The notes under the pieces: generated by a model | What the model was told of the DNA's origin: nothing | Seen by the model: only the letters and a program-made list of their open reading frames with translations | Databases searched by the model: none | Program-made: the position numbers and the translations under genes | Shown here: piece by piece, positions 1 to 6,603 of the stretch | Layout: each line of letters opens with the position of its first letter | Position numbering within the stretch: the stretch's first letter is position 1 | DNA from: Thermoplasmatales archaeon SM1-50 | Lineage (GTDB): Archaea > Thermoplasmatota > E2 > DHVEG-1 | Direction: 5' to 3' | DNA: 44,829 bases | Assembly (NCBI GenBank): GCA_001595945.1 | Contig: LSSI01000040.1 | Location: 1 to 44,829, forward strand

Positions 1-146
1 GCGGCAGGATCATCAGCCTCTACTTTGAGTATCTGACCGACGTCGATTTTTTCGATTTCTTCTTTGGTCATTGCAATGGGCATCGGACAGTACAGCCCGA
101 CACAATCAATCTCAGCATCAGCAACGGTTTGTTGATTATCTGCAAT
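1..146 (-). CDS. tusA: TusA/SirA family sulfurtransferase (3' part missing)
   Basis: The protein carries the hallmark motif DCVGLYCPMPI followed by TKEEIEKIDVGQILKVEADDPAA, which is the N-terminal half of the TusA fold. The cysteine in CPMP is the persulfide-carrying residue of the family, which relays sulfur in thiol modification or redox-enzyme maturation. The C-terminal half lies beyond the window edge. No ATG, GTG or TTG is available before the catalytic motif. The best start is ATT at 144-146, preceded by GAGGG at 5 nt and by a stronger AAGGAGGT that overlaps the stop of the upstream ferritin-like gene. This gene ends the visible oxidative-stress run. The family call is firm; the start is inferred. 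Confidence 0.85.
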   Translation of the reverse strand, partial: MADNQQTVADAEIDCVGLYCPMPIAMTKEEIEKIDVGQILKVEADDPA

Positions 147-164
147 CGTTTCCCTCTAACCTCC

Positions 165-671
165 TTAAGCACCTCTCGGGTCTGGATCATACCATAGCCC
201 GGTTGAACTCAGATGAGAAAATTCCTGTTGAAGGATTCGATAATGATTTTTCTCTTGGTTGATGATTTCGCCAAGGATTTCTTTTACTTCTTTGTCTGAT
301 GCATCGTTCATTATTAATGTGTAGTAGTCAATTGCCTCTTTTTCACTGTCCATCCCTATACGAAGTGCATCGAGTTCATCGCTATTTGGAGTCGCGTTTT
401 CAATGGTTTTTAAATCTTTAGGAAAGACAGCGAGATTGACGTACTTGTCATTTGATTGAACTAACTTTTCCCATGCAACAGAGCTGATTCTCCCTTGGAA
501 TATCTTCTGAAATGTATCGAGATGAACAAATTCATCAGCGGCAAGGCTTTCAAAAACAGCTCTGCCCATTTCACTAGTGGTTTGTGCTGCTGCTTTTGTA
601 TAAAATGCATGTCCATCTTTTTCCATCTGAATCGCTATTTTGATTGCGTCTTTCATATTAAATAATTTCAT
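165..671 (-). CDS. Ferritin-like (rubrerythrin-type) diiron protein
   Basis: This 168-aa four-helix ferritin-like protein shows paired metal-ligand patterns: MEKDGHAFY near residue 16, DEFVHLD near 45, DSEKEAIDYY near 108 and NQEKNHYRIL near 138. This is the E...ExxH arrangement of erythrin-type diiron sites. It has no rubredoxin domain. Related proteins use the diiron centre in peroxide reduction or iron handling; the substrate here is unknown. A GGTGA ribosome binding site lies 10 nt before the ATG. It sits between tusA and rubrerythrin on the same strand with short gaps, so cotranscription is likely. The terminal PDPRGA tail is unremarkable. Confidence 0.85.
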   Translation of the reverse strand: MKLFNMKDAIKIAIQMEKDGHAFYTKAAAQTTSEMGRAVFESLAADEFVHLDTFQKIFQGRISSVAWEKLVQSNDKYVNLAVFPKDLKTIENATPNSDELDALRIGMDSEKEAIDYYTLIMNDASDKEVKEILGEIINQEKNHYRILQQEFSHLSSTGLWYDPDPRGA

Positions 672-703
672 GGTATGTGGTCACCTACGGGTTTTGCGAT
701 TTT

Positions 704-1279
704 TTAATAATTTTCTGTGTAGATTTCATAATAGCTTTGTGGATGCTGACATGCTGGGCATTTGTTTGGCGCTTCTATACCTTCATGTACATACCCACAG
801 TTTCTGCATTTCCATCTAATGACGTTCTCTTTCTTAAACACCTCTTTTTTCTCAAGGTTTGCACAAAGTGCTCGGTATCGTTTCTCGTGGTATGCCTCCA
901 CCTGGGCGATGTATTTAAAGCTACTGGCAACCTCAGGGAAACCTTCTTTTTCAGCGATTGAAGCAAAATCTGGGTAGATCGTTCCCCATTCTGCCTTTTC
1001 CCCTTCCGCGGCCTCTTTGAGGTTTTCCGCTGTTGCTCCAATGACGCCTGCGGGATACATCGCAGTGATTTCAACCATACCACCCTGCAGATGCTTTAAA
1101 AAGACTTTCGCATGTTCTTTTTCATTCTCAGCTGTCTCAAGAAAAATCGCTGCGATTTGTTCATAGCCTTCTTTTTTTGCCTGTGACGCGAAATAGCTGT
1201 ATCGGTTTCTTGCCTGAGATTCTCCTGCAAACGCTGCTAGGAGATTTTTCTCAGTTTGTGTTCCTTTTAGACTTTTCAT
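704..1279 (-). CDS. rbr: Rubrerythrin
   Basis: This is a classic rubrerythrin. An N-terminal diiron ferritin-like domain starts KSLKGTQTEKNLLAAFAGE and includes ENEKEHAK and VEAYHEKRY ligands. A C-terminal rubredoxin-like FeS4 domain has CRNCGYVHEG and CPACQHPQSYYE. The family reduces hydrogen peroxide in anaerobes with electrons from rubredoxin or NAD(P)H reductases. The ORF track starts at 1294, but GGAGATG lies 6 nt before the ATG at 1279, which gives the canonical N-terminus, so I chose 1279. Neighbours supply other diiron proteins and a rubredoxin-domain flavoprotein that could donate electrons. Confidence is high. Confidence 0.95.
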   Translation of the reverse strand: MKSLKGTQTEKNLLAAFAGESQARNRYSYFASQAKKEGYEQIAAIFLETAENEKEHAKVFLKHLQGGMVEITAMYPAGVIGATAENLKEAAEGEKAEWGTIYPDFASIAEKEGFPEVASSFKYIAQVEAYHEKRYRALCANLEKKEVFKKENVIRWKCRNCGYVHEGIEAPNKCPACQHPQSYYEIYTENY

Positions 1280-1305
1280 GTTTCTCATCTCCATTTAATT
1301 CAATT

Positions 1306-1800
1306 CTAGGGTCCTGCATGGACCATTGGCCAGTACACATCAGCCTCCTCGAATCGATCCATGCTTTCTTTTTCAATCTCAAGGATTTTGTAGTGCTGCA
1401 GCTCCATGTCTGCGAAGTAGGAAAGCGTATGACGTATCTTGTCATCCTTTGTGAACTGTTTTGCTAGTGATTTGTAGAAATCGTAGGCCGATTGTTCTGC
1501 CTGCATTGCATTTTTTAAAAGATTACCTAATGAAGCATCTTCATCGGGGATGACAAGCGGAGGGAGTGGGACAGGGGTTGTTTTTGGAATGAGTGGTTTT
1601 TTCTTGGGGAACTTTTTTTTGTACACCTTTTGGATAAACTCCTTGTGTTTCTGCTCTTCTTTTGCAAGGAATGTTAGTTTGTCTTTGAGTAAACCGTTTT
1701 TTACTTTTGCAGCAATCTTTGTATAGATTTCATTGCTTTCGATTTCACTTTTTATCGCGGCTAGTAAAAGATCCTCAAGTGTATATTTTCTTAAATCCAT
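1306..1800 (-). CDS. Ferritin-like domain protein, second erythrin paralogue
   Basis: This 164-aa protein is a second rubredoxin-less ferritin-like protein. Helical ligand segments are KSEIESNEIYTKIA near residue 17, KEEQKHKEF near 46, MQAEQSAYDFY near 98 and MELQHYKILEIEKE near 131. A basic, proline-rich linker (KKKFPKKKPLIPKTTPVPLPPL) separates the two helix pairs, which is longer than in ordinary rubrerythrins. Its place between rubrerythrin and ferritin supports a peroxide or iron role. The start ATG at 1800 has a GAGATGGG ribosome binding site. The diiron call is by pattern; activity is unknown. Confidence 0.8.
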   Translation of the reverse strand: MDLRKYTLEDLLLAAIKSEIESNEIYTKIAAKVKNGLLKDKLTFLAKEEQKHKEFIQKVYKKKFPKKKPLIPKTTPVPLPPLVIPDEDASLGNLLKNAMQAEQSAYDFYKSLAKQFTKDDKIRHTLSYFADMELQHYKILEIEKESMDRFEEADVYWPMVHAGP

Positions 1801-1843
1801 GTTCCCATCTCTACTCTGTCCTCTGTTTTCCTCTCAAAAATGA

Positions 1844-2341
1844 TTATTCCTTCTTTCTCTTTCCAAGCTCTCGGTCCAACATGAAGAGACCGCCAGTGCT
1901 TTTTTCAATCATTTTGAGTTTTTGAACAATTGTATCAGTTTGGAGTTCTTCTTCTACTTGTTCGTCATGGAACCATTGTAACATACTTGTTGCAGCATAG
2001 TCCTTATCTGCTGCTGCGATGGCAGCGATATTCTCAATCATCGCAGTAACTTTTTGCTCGTGTTTGAATGCTTCCTCAAATGCGTGTAGTGGTGATTTCC
2101 AACTTGTTGGTATCGCAGCGATTGCAGTGAGAACTACCCGACCTCTACGTTCGATGATATGGTTGTAGAACTTCATAGCATGGTCGACTTCCTCTTGTGC
2201 CTGGGCCTTCATCCAGTTCGCAAATCCACCAAAGTTAATGGATTCGAAATAGGCGGACATGGAAAGATACAGGTACGCTGACCAGAGTTCTGCATTTATT
2301 TGCTTATTTATCGCGCTTCCTAATTTCTTACTTAACATCAT
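1844..2341 (-). CDS. ftn: Ferritin (non-haem)
   Basis: This is a full-length 165-aa ferritin. It has the expected helices and ferroxidase ligands: NAELWSAYLYLSMSAYFE near residue 16, QAQEEVDHAMKFYNHI near 47, and HDEQVEEELQTD near 124. Ferritins oxidise Fe(II) and store the mineral in a 24-mer cage, which also limits Fenton chemistry. A textbook AAAGGAGGT ribosome binding site precedes two adjacent ATG codons at 2341 and 2338. The C-terminus is short and basic. It lies in the same-strand run of peroxide and iron genes under the nearby Fur/PerR-like regulator. Confidence 0.93.
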   Translation of the reverse strand: MMLSKKLGSAINKQINAELWSAYLYLSMSAYFESINFGGFANWMKAQAQEEVDHAMKFYNHIIERRGRVVLTAIAAIPTSWKSPLHAFEEAFKHEQKVTAMIENIAAIAAADKDYAATSMLQWFHDEQVEEELQTDTIVQKLKMIEKSTGGLFMLDRELGKRKKE

Positions 2342-2375
2342 TTTTTTTACCTCCTTTTACTTATATATAATAATT

Positions 2376-2534
2376 TTATTTGATACGTTTCATTGGTGAG
2401 CCGCAACAATACGGCACTGCTTTAGGTTCTTTTTCAAACTCAATAATAGAGTCACAGGTGCAGTCTTTTTCCTTACAATCGCATGTGTATTGAATCTTCA
2501 TTCCGGATTCCTCACAACCACAGCTTTTACACAT
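2376..2534 (-). CDS. Small Cys-rich (desulforedoxin-like) protein
   Basis: This 52-aa ORF is too short for the ORF track. It begins MCKSCGCEESG and has CDC, CTC and a final YCCGSPMK, giving ten cysteines in all. The CCGxPM ending resembles the metal-binding end of desulforedoxin and desulfoferrodoxin N-terminal domains, but the spacing of the other cysteines differs. A small Fe- or Zn-binding electron carrier or metal buffer is likely. GGAGG lies about 9 nt before the ATG, and a TATA-like CTATATAAAG lies further upstream. Between ferritin and the rubredoxin fusion, it fits the redox cluster. The gene is well supported; the function is inferred. Confidence 0.75.
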   Translation of the reverse strand: MCKSCGCEESGMKIQYTCDCKEKDCTCDSIIEFEKEPKAVPYCCGSPMKRIK

Positions 2535-2571
2535 TGCTTACTTCCTCCATATCATGTTACAATTTTCAGTT

Positions 2572-2581
2572 CTTTATATAG
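2572..2581 (-). promoter_or_regulatory. TATA box for the small Cys-rich gene
   Basis: The minus strand reads CTATATAAAG about 38 nt before the ATG of the Cys-rich gene, consistent with transcription starting near 2550 just ahead of the GGAGG ribosome binding site. A TTGTAA half-site like the regulator's palindromes lies at 2557-2562. This suggests an internal promoter that may share the regulation of the island. Confidence 0.45.
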
Positions 2582-2599
2582 TTTCCCGTGTTCTTTTTT

Positions 2600-3301
2600 T
2601 CATTGTTTCTCAAAAGCGTCTTTTCCTGCTCCGCAGATGGGACAGACCCAATCATCAGGGAGATCATTAAATGAAGTCCCTGCGGCAATCCCGTTTTCTG
2701 GGTCTCCTTTTGTCGGGTCGTAGACATATCCACAGACGGTGCATACATATTTGTCCATTTTTACTTCCTCCTTTTTTTTCTCTGTTTTTTTATCAATATC
2801 ACTGAAGTATGTTGGTGCGGTTTTTGGTGAATATCCGCCTTTTACTTCATGGTAATACTCATACGTCATGCTCGATTCTTGCGACAGTATGGCTGCGTCG
2901 GTTATCTTGCCGATGAAAATTGTATGGGTTCCGATATTAATCTTATCGATCACCTCTGCCTCAAGATATCCAAGCGTGTTGTCCAATATGATTGGAACTT
3001 GGGTTTTACTAATTTTAAATTGTACATTTTTGAATTTGTCGATGTCTCTGCCTGATTTGAACCCGAAGGTCCCAATAAGAGTAAGCGGAGTTTTTTTATC
3101 AAGGATAGAGACGGTAAACACCTTGCTTTCATTGATGTAATCATAGGTAAGATTTTGTTTGTTGATGCTGACTGCGATGGTCGGCGGTTCGGAGGTGACT
3201 TGAAATAACGCATTTGCAATTTGACCGTTTGTTTTTTCACCTTTCTTTGAGCATACGACGTAGAGGCCGTAGGAGATTTTATGAAATGTTTTTTTATCCA
3301 T
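2600..3301 (-). CDS. hrb: High-molecular-weight rubredoxin: flavin reductase-rubredoxin fusion
   Basis: Residues 1 to about 165 form a flavin reductase-like FMN-binding split barrel ([20 protein letters not shown]... [19 protein letters not shown]... [19 protein letters not shown]). After a charged linker comes a complete rubredoxin domain with [12 protein letters not shown] and [11 protein letters not shown]. This is the Hrb architecture, in which an NAD(P)H-dependent flavin domain feeds electrons through the rubredoxin to flavodiiron proteins or rubrerythrins. The ORF track starts at 3361; I chose the ATG at 3301, which follows AAGGATGG and overlaps the regulator stop by 8 nt, showing translational coupling. 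It probably supplies electrons to the diiron peroxidases downstream. Confidence 0.9.
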   Translation of the reverse strand: MDKKTFHKISYGLYVVCSKKGEKTNGQIANALFQVTSEPPTIAVSINKQNLTYDYINESKVFTVSILDKKTPLTLIGTFGFKSGRDIDKFKNVQFKISKTQVPIILDNTLGYLEAEVIDKINIGTHTIFIGKITDAAILSQESSMTYEYYHEVKGGYSPKTAPTYFSDIDKKTEKKKEEVKMDKYVCTVCGYVYDPTKGDPENGIAAGTSFNDLPDDWVCPICGAGKDAFEKQ

Positions 3302-3725
3302 TGGTTCGCCATCCTTTTTCTTTCTTTTGACAGTTCTTGCAGATACCTTTGAAATACCCATGGACTTCTTCTACATGATGGCCTCCTTGGAGGGTTTTGT
3401 CCATGTTTGGGCAGGCTATGTCGATATCAAGGATGATGCCGCATCGTGTGCAAAGGAAGTGATGATGAAGGCTTTTGTTTAGATCGTATCGGTGTTCTGA
3501 GCCGGAGATAGTGAGGGATTGAACAATCCTGTTTTTTTCCATGGTCTCTAGGGAATTATAGACGGTGGTTCGTGATAATGAGGGGTGTTTCTTTTTGAGT
3601 GATGAATAGATGGCTTCTACATTCGGATGAGTGTGATGTTCATCGAGATATTTGAGGATCTCCAGTCGTGGCGAGGTAATCTTAAGGTTGTGATCCTTAA
3701 GGAGTTTTACGTATTTTTCATACAT
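3294..3725 (-). CDS. Fur/PerR family transcription regulator
   Basis: This 143-aa Fur-family protein has a winged helix ([13 protein letters not shown]... [23 protein letters not shown]), a regulatory metal region ([11 protein letters not shown]) and a C-terminal structural zinc pair (CKNC with CTRC). The context of rubrerythrin, ferritin and rubredoxin genes favours a PerR-type peroxide sensor over an iron-uptake regulator. That is inference, because metal-site residues alone do not decide it. The gene leads the minus-strand island and overlaps hrb. A TATA box AGTATAAATT at 3741-3750 lies about 20-25 nt from the ATG, suggesting a nearly leaderless mRNA, with two palindromic operators directly upstream. 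Confidence 0.92.
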   Translation of the reverse strand: MYEKYVKLLKDHNLKITSPRLEILKYLDEHHTHPNVEAIYSSLKKKHPSLSRTTVYNSLETMEKNRIVQSLTISGSEHRYDLNKSLHHHFLCTRCGIILDIDIACPNMDKTLQGGHHVEEVHGYFKGICKNCQKKEKGWRTNG

Positions 3726-3740
3726 GACAATCAGAGCTGT

Positions 3741-3750
3741 AATTTATACT
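3741..3750 (-). promoter_or_regulatory. TATA box of the Fur/PerR island promoter
   Basis: The minus strand reads AGTATAAATT, centred about 21 nt upstream of the regulator ATG. The two palindromic operators abut it on the upstream side, where TFB would bind, so operator binding could block initiation. Confidence 0.55.
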
Positions 3751-3753
3751 ATT

Positions 3754-3768
3754 TTGTAATTATTACAA
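3754..3768. promoter_or_regulatory. Fur/PerR-like operator 1
   Basis: TTGTAATTATTACAA is a perfect 7-1-7 inverted repeat, close to the known bacterial Per box TTATAATNATTATAA. It lies between the Fur-family gene and the divergent membrane protein gene, adjacent to the TATA box of the regulator. Autoregulation is the simplest reading. Confidence 0.7.
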
Positions 3769-3773
3769 TTTAG

Positions 3774-3786
3774 TTTGTATTACAAA
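3774..3786. promoter_or_regulatory. Fur/PerR-like operator 2
   Basis: TTTGTATTACAAA is a perfect 6-1-6 inverted repeat sharing the TTGTA and TACAA arms of operator 1, with 20 bp between the two centres (about two helical turns). It ends 5 bp before the plus-strand TATAAATA at 3792-3799, so the same regulator may control the divergent membrane protein. Confidence 0.65.
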
Positions 3787-3791
3787 ATCGG

Positions 3792-3799
3792 TATAAATA
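3792..3799 (+). promoter_or_regulatory. TATA box for the divergent membrane protein
   Basis: TATAAATA is placed for a transcription start near 3822 and a leader of about 35 nt to the ATG at 3857. The start region holds two TTTTCGAAA direct repeats (3803-3821), a possible second control site. Confidence 0.5.
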
Positions 3800-3856
3800 C
3801 TTTTCGAAATTTTCGAAAAAGGAACGTTTAAGAGGAAGAACACATCCCTTTGTTCC

Positions 3857-4645
3857 ATGGAATACTCCCTCCTCTACCATATCATCCTCCCTTTTACATT
3901 ATCTGCGCTCATCGTCATCCTTATTACCATCACTGCGGAAAAATACGGCACAAAAACAGGGGGAGTTATAGGGACGCTCCCCTCAACCATCATCATCGCA
4001 TTCCTTCTCATTGCCTTAGATAAAGGAGTACAATTCGCCACAGAATCAGTCGTCATCGTCCCAGCAGAAATGGGAATAAACCTCGTCTTCCTCCTCCTCT
4101 TCGCACTGCTTTCACCAAGAAACATACCAATCGCCCTCACAGGATCACTCCTTGGATGGACAATTCTAACAGTATTACTCTATTACGCACCCATACCATC
4201 CATCTACATGTCTCTTGCCTTATTCCTCTCCTGTCTTCTACTCACATTTATCATCCTTGACAAAAAGAAAAAAATTACATCACAAAATAGCATCAAAGTA
4301 CATTATACGCCACTCAAACTGTTGGGCAGAAGCATCATCGCAGGAACAGTGATTGCTATAGCAGTAACCCTTTCCAACATCGGAACCATCCTTAGCGGAA
4401 TATTCTCCGTGTTTCCCGCGATATTCTTATCCACCATGCTTATCTCCATGAGAGAACACGGTACACAATTCACCTGTGCGATGGCAAAAGGCATGGTCTA
4501 CGGCAGCTCTAGTGTCGTCAGTTACGCCGTCGGAATCTACTTCCTGTATCCTCTCGCAGGTATCGGGTTTGGGACGATTGGATCTTTCCTCATCGCCCTT
4601 GTGATAACGCTGATTCTTTATAGGCTTCGTAAAAACATACGATAA
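3857..4645 (+). CDS. Polytopic membrane protein with internal duplication
   Basis: This 262-aa protein has about eight hydrophobic segments. The two halves look duplicated: GGVIGTLPSTIIIAFLLIA near residue 34 matches SGIFSVFPAIFLSTMLIS near 180, each following an amphipathic start and followed by a VYG/EMG-type helix. A short cytoplasmic basic stretch (DKKKKITSQ) separates them. It vaguely resembles DUF3147-type small membrane proteins, but I would not assign the family. It is divergent from the Fur/PerR island and shares its operator region, so a link to metal or oxidant stress is plausible. The transported substrate, if any, is unknown. Confidence 0.75.
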   Translation: MEYSLLYHIILPFTLSALIVILITITAEKYGTKTGGVIGTLPSTIIIAFLLIALDKGVQFATESVVIVPAEMGINLVFLLLFALLSPRNIPIALTGSLLGWTILTVLLYYAPIPSIYMSLALFLSCLLLTFIILDKKKKITSQNSIKVHYTPLKLLGRSIIAGTVIAIAVTLSNIGTILSGIFSVFPAIFLSTMLISMREHGTQFTCAMAKGMVYGSSSVVSYAVGIYFLYPLAGIGFGTIGSFLIALVITLILYRLRKNIR

Positions 4646-4660
4646 CCATCCATGGTATTT

Positions 4661-5740
4661 TTATTTCTTCGAATACCGATATTCAATTTGACAGCTGCCT
4701 TCACTGCTGACCATACACGGACCAATAGGATTCTCAGGAGTACACTGTCCACCAAACAATGGGCATTGCTTCGATGAAATCAACCCCCGAAGAACCTCAC
4801 CGCAGAGACACCCCGCCGGTTCAGTAAACTCTTCATCCGCAAGCTTCCGAAGTTCGTCCTCGTATTTCATCCGCGCATCATAGATTTCATACTTCCTCCG
4901 AAGTCTCAGACCAGACTTGGAGATTGTTGGAAATCCTCTCCACGTGACATCCACCGTTTCAAAAACTTGTTGTAATAGCTGTTGTGCCTTGATATTTCCC
5001 TGTGTTTTCACTGCACGAACATACTCATTTTCAACCACGGCGTTTCCTTGTTTTATCTGACGCACCAGCATCCAAGTAGCCATGAGAAGATCAAGCGGCT
5101 CAAAACCAGCAATCACCTGAGGAACATGATACTCCTGTGAAATGAACTCATAGGGTTTTGAACCAATGATAGTTGAAACATGTCCTGGTTCGATAAACCC
5201 ATCAATTTTTATTTCACCCATCTGAAGAATCGCCAGCAACGCTGGAGGAATCAATCGATGACAACAGAGAACAGAAAAATTCAAAGGAGGCTTTCGTACG
5301 AGAACCGAAGCGGTAGTCGGGGCAGTCGTCTCAAAACCAACTGCCATAAAGACGACTTCTCGATCCTTTTGTTTTTCAGCAAGCATCAACGCATCTTCGA
5401 TGCTGTATACAGTCCGTACATCACAACCCTCTGTTTTCATCTGCTGAAGAGAAGATGTTACACCAGGTACACGGGTCATATCCCCAAATGTCGCAATCGT
5501 CTTGCCTTTTTTTGCAAGCAGTAATATTTCCTCTATTTCCTTAGGTGTAGTGACACAGACAGGACAGCCCGGGCCCTGTCCTATCTCAACACCACATCGT
5601 TGCAACAAGAAATCCAACCCATGTCTGACCAGCGTATCCTGATGCGTCCCGCACACATGCATAAACCTCAGATGCACCTTTGTATTGGCAATCTGAGAGA
5701 TAATGTCATCAGCAAGTTTTTTATCACGCAAGGAAAACAT
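4661..5740 (-). CDS. hypD: Hydrogenase maturation factor HypD
   Basis: This is a full-length 359-aa HypD. Diagnostic motifs are FMHVCGTHQDTLVRHGL near residue 27, GPGCPVCVTTP near 56, FGDMTRVPG near 85, MAVGFETTAPTTA near 132 and IEPGHVSTIIG near 182. The C-terminal 4Fe-4S cysteine set is GCLCGEVLRG, KQCPLFGGQCTP and GPCMVSSEGSCQIEY. With HypC it forms the scaffold on which the Fe(CN)2CO unit of [NiFe]-hydrogenases is built. The hypC stop and hypD start overlap as TAATG, so the two are translationally coupled. No hypE, hypF or hydrogenase subunit is in this window. Confidence 0.97.
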   Translation of the reverse strand: MFSLRDKKLADDIISQIANTKVHLRFMHVCGTHQDTLVRHGLDFLLQRCGVEIGQGPGCPVCVTTPKEIEEILLLAKKGKTIATFGDMTRVPGVTSSLQQMKTEGCDVRTVYSIEDALMLAEKQKDREVVFMAVGFETTAPTTASVLVRKPPLNFSVLCCHRLIPPALLAILQMGEIKIDGFIEPGHVSTIIGSKPYEFISQEYHVPQVIAGFEPLDLLMATWMLVRQIKQGNAVVENEYVRAVKTQGNIKAQQLLQQVFETVDVTWRGFPTISKSGLRLRRKYEIYDARMKYEDELRKLADEEFTEPAGCLCGEVLRGLISSKQCPLFGGQCTPENPIGPCMVSSEGSCQIEYRYSKK

Positions 5741-5970
5741 TATCCACCCTCCGTTGACAACATTTCTTTGAACAATGCCAGCGTCTCTAGCGCTTCTTTT
5801 TCATCCAGAACTTGGATGGCAAAGCCCGCATGAACCAGTACATACTCTCCTCGTTTTACTTCGACAAGAGACACATTCACTTTTCGTTTCGTCCCACTCC
5901 CATAATCAACAGTTGCACTTTTATTGTTCTTATCAATTTCAATGATTTTACCAGGAATTGCTAAGCACAC
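5740..5970 (-). CDS. hypC: Hydrogenase maturation chaperone HypC
   Basis: This 76-aa protein begins MCLAIPGKIIEIDK, the invariant HypC start whose Cys2 binds the iron centre and the HypD partner. The remainder (ATVDYGSGTKRKVNVSLVE... GEYVLVHAGFAIQVLDEKEA) is typical of the OB-like HypC fold. The start codon is GTG with GAGGT upstream. It is coupled to hypD by a one-base overlap. Confidence 0.96.
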   Translation of the reverse strand: MCLAIPGKIIEIDKNNKSATVDYGSGTKRKVNVSLVEVKRGEYVLVHAGFAIQVLDEKEALETLALFKEMLSTEGG

Positions 5971-6002
5971 GTTCTAACCTCTTTTCCTCAGTTCTTAATT
6001 AT

Positions 6003-6134
6003 TCACGAAGTATTAATTTGATAAATCACATAATAAAAGAATTTTTCATATGAAAATGTACAACCAAACGAAAAAAACAAAACGATGAAGGCTGCCAAAA
6101 AAATATACATTGCCGCAAACACATAATTCACCAT
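6003..6134 (-). CDS. Possible small single-span membrane peptide
   Basis: A 43-aa ORF, too short for the track, reads MVNYVFAAMYIFLAAFIVLF then FSFGCTFSYEKFFYYVIYQINTS. It has one strong transmembrane segment at about residues 5-25 and a short polar, tyrosine-rich tail. It lies in the gap between the cupin gene and hypC on the same strand, with only a weak GGT ribosome binding site. It could be real or a chance AT-rich ORF. No family is recognised. Confidence 0.35.
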   Translation of the reverse strand: MVNYVFAAMYIFLAAFIVLFFSFGCTFSYEKFFYYVIYQINTS

Positions 6135-6154
6135 GATTTCTTTACCTACTTATT

Positions 6155-6496
6155 TTATTTCTGATACGGTATCAAACATAGAAATTTTAACGTCGTACTC
6201 CCACGGTTGATGATCTGATGCCATTCCATCGGTTTAATAAACAATACATCACCTGACTGCAACGATTGTTCTGAATTTTGGTCTTTTACAAACCCGCCTC
6301 CTTCTAAAATAAAGACCTCATGTTCCCATTCATGCTGATGCAGGGGGGAATTTCCCCCTGGTTTGATTTCGAATAAGCGCATTGCGAAGTTCTGCGCACC
6401 ATCTTTCTTTGAAATCAACCATCGTACCCTTGTGTTCTTCACTCCTTGTTCATGTGGATGGTCTAAATCCACCTCTGAATAATGGATATGCTTCAT
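6155..6496 (-). CDS. Cupin-domain protein
   Basis: This is a single-domain cupin of 113 aa. Motif 1 is GGNSPLHQHEWEHEVFILEGGG, with the His-x-His and Glu metal ligands. Motif 2 is LQSGDVLFIKPMEWHQIINRG, with the final His. Such small cupins bind a divalent metal and act as isomerases, dioxygenases or sensors, so the substrate cannot be told. I chose the ATG at 6496 over the tracked 6505 because GGTGA lies 5 nt before it. It is divergent from purQ. Confidence 0.88.
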   Translation of the reverse strand: MKHIHYSEVDLDHPHEQGVKNTRVRWLISKKDGAQNFAMRLFEIKPGGNSPLHQHEWEHEVFILEGGGFVKDQNSEQSLQSGDVLFIKPMEWHQIINRGSTTLKFLCLIPYQK

Positions 6497-6603
6497 ACTG
6501 TTCACCCGTATTATTCATGATAGCATCCTACATCATTAATGTTACCTTCAAAAAAACTAGATATACGGGAGATGCATTTATCATCCGACCTAAGGCGGAA
6601 ACC

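Noticed and set aside
704-1083. ORFs overlapping rubrerythrin on either strand in the track
   Set aside because: They are shadows without family motifs; the rubrerythrin frame is unambiguous.
6382-6603. N-terminal extension of PurQ
   Set aside because: It overlaps the divergent cupin gene and its promoter; the family N-terminus is at 6604.
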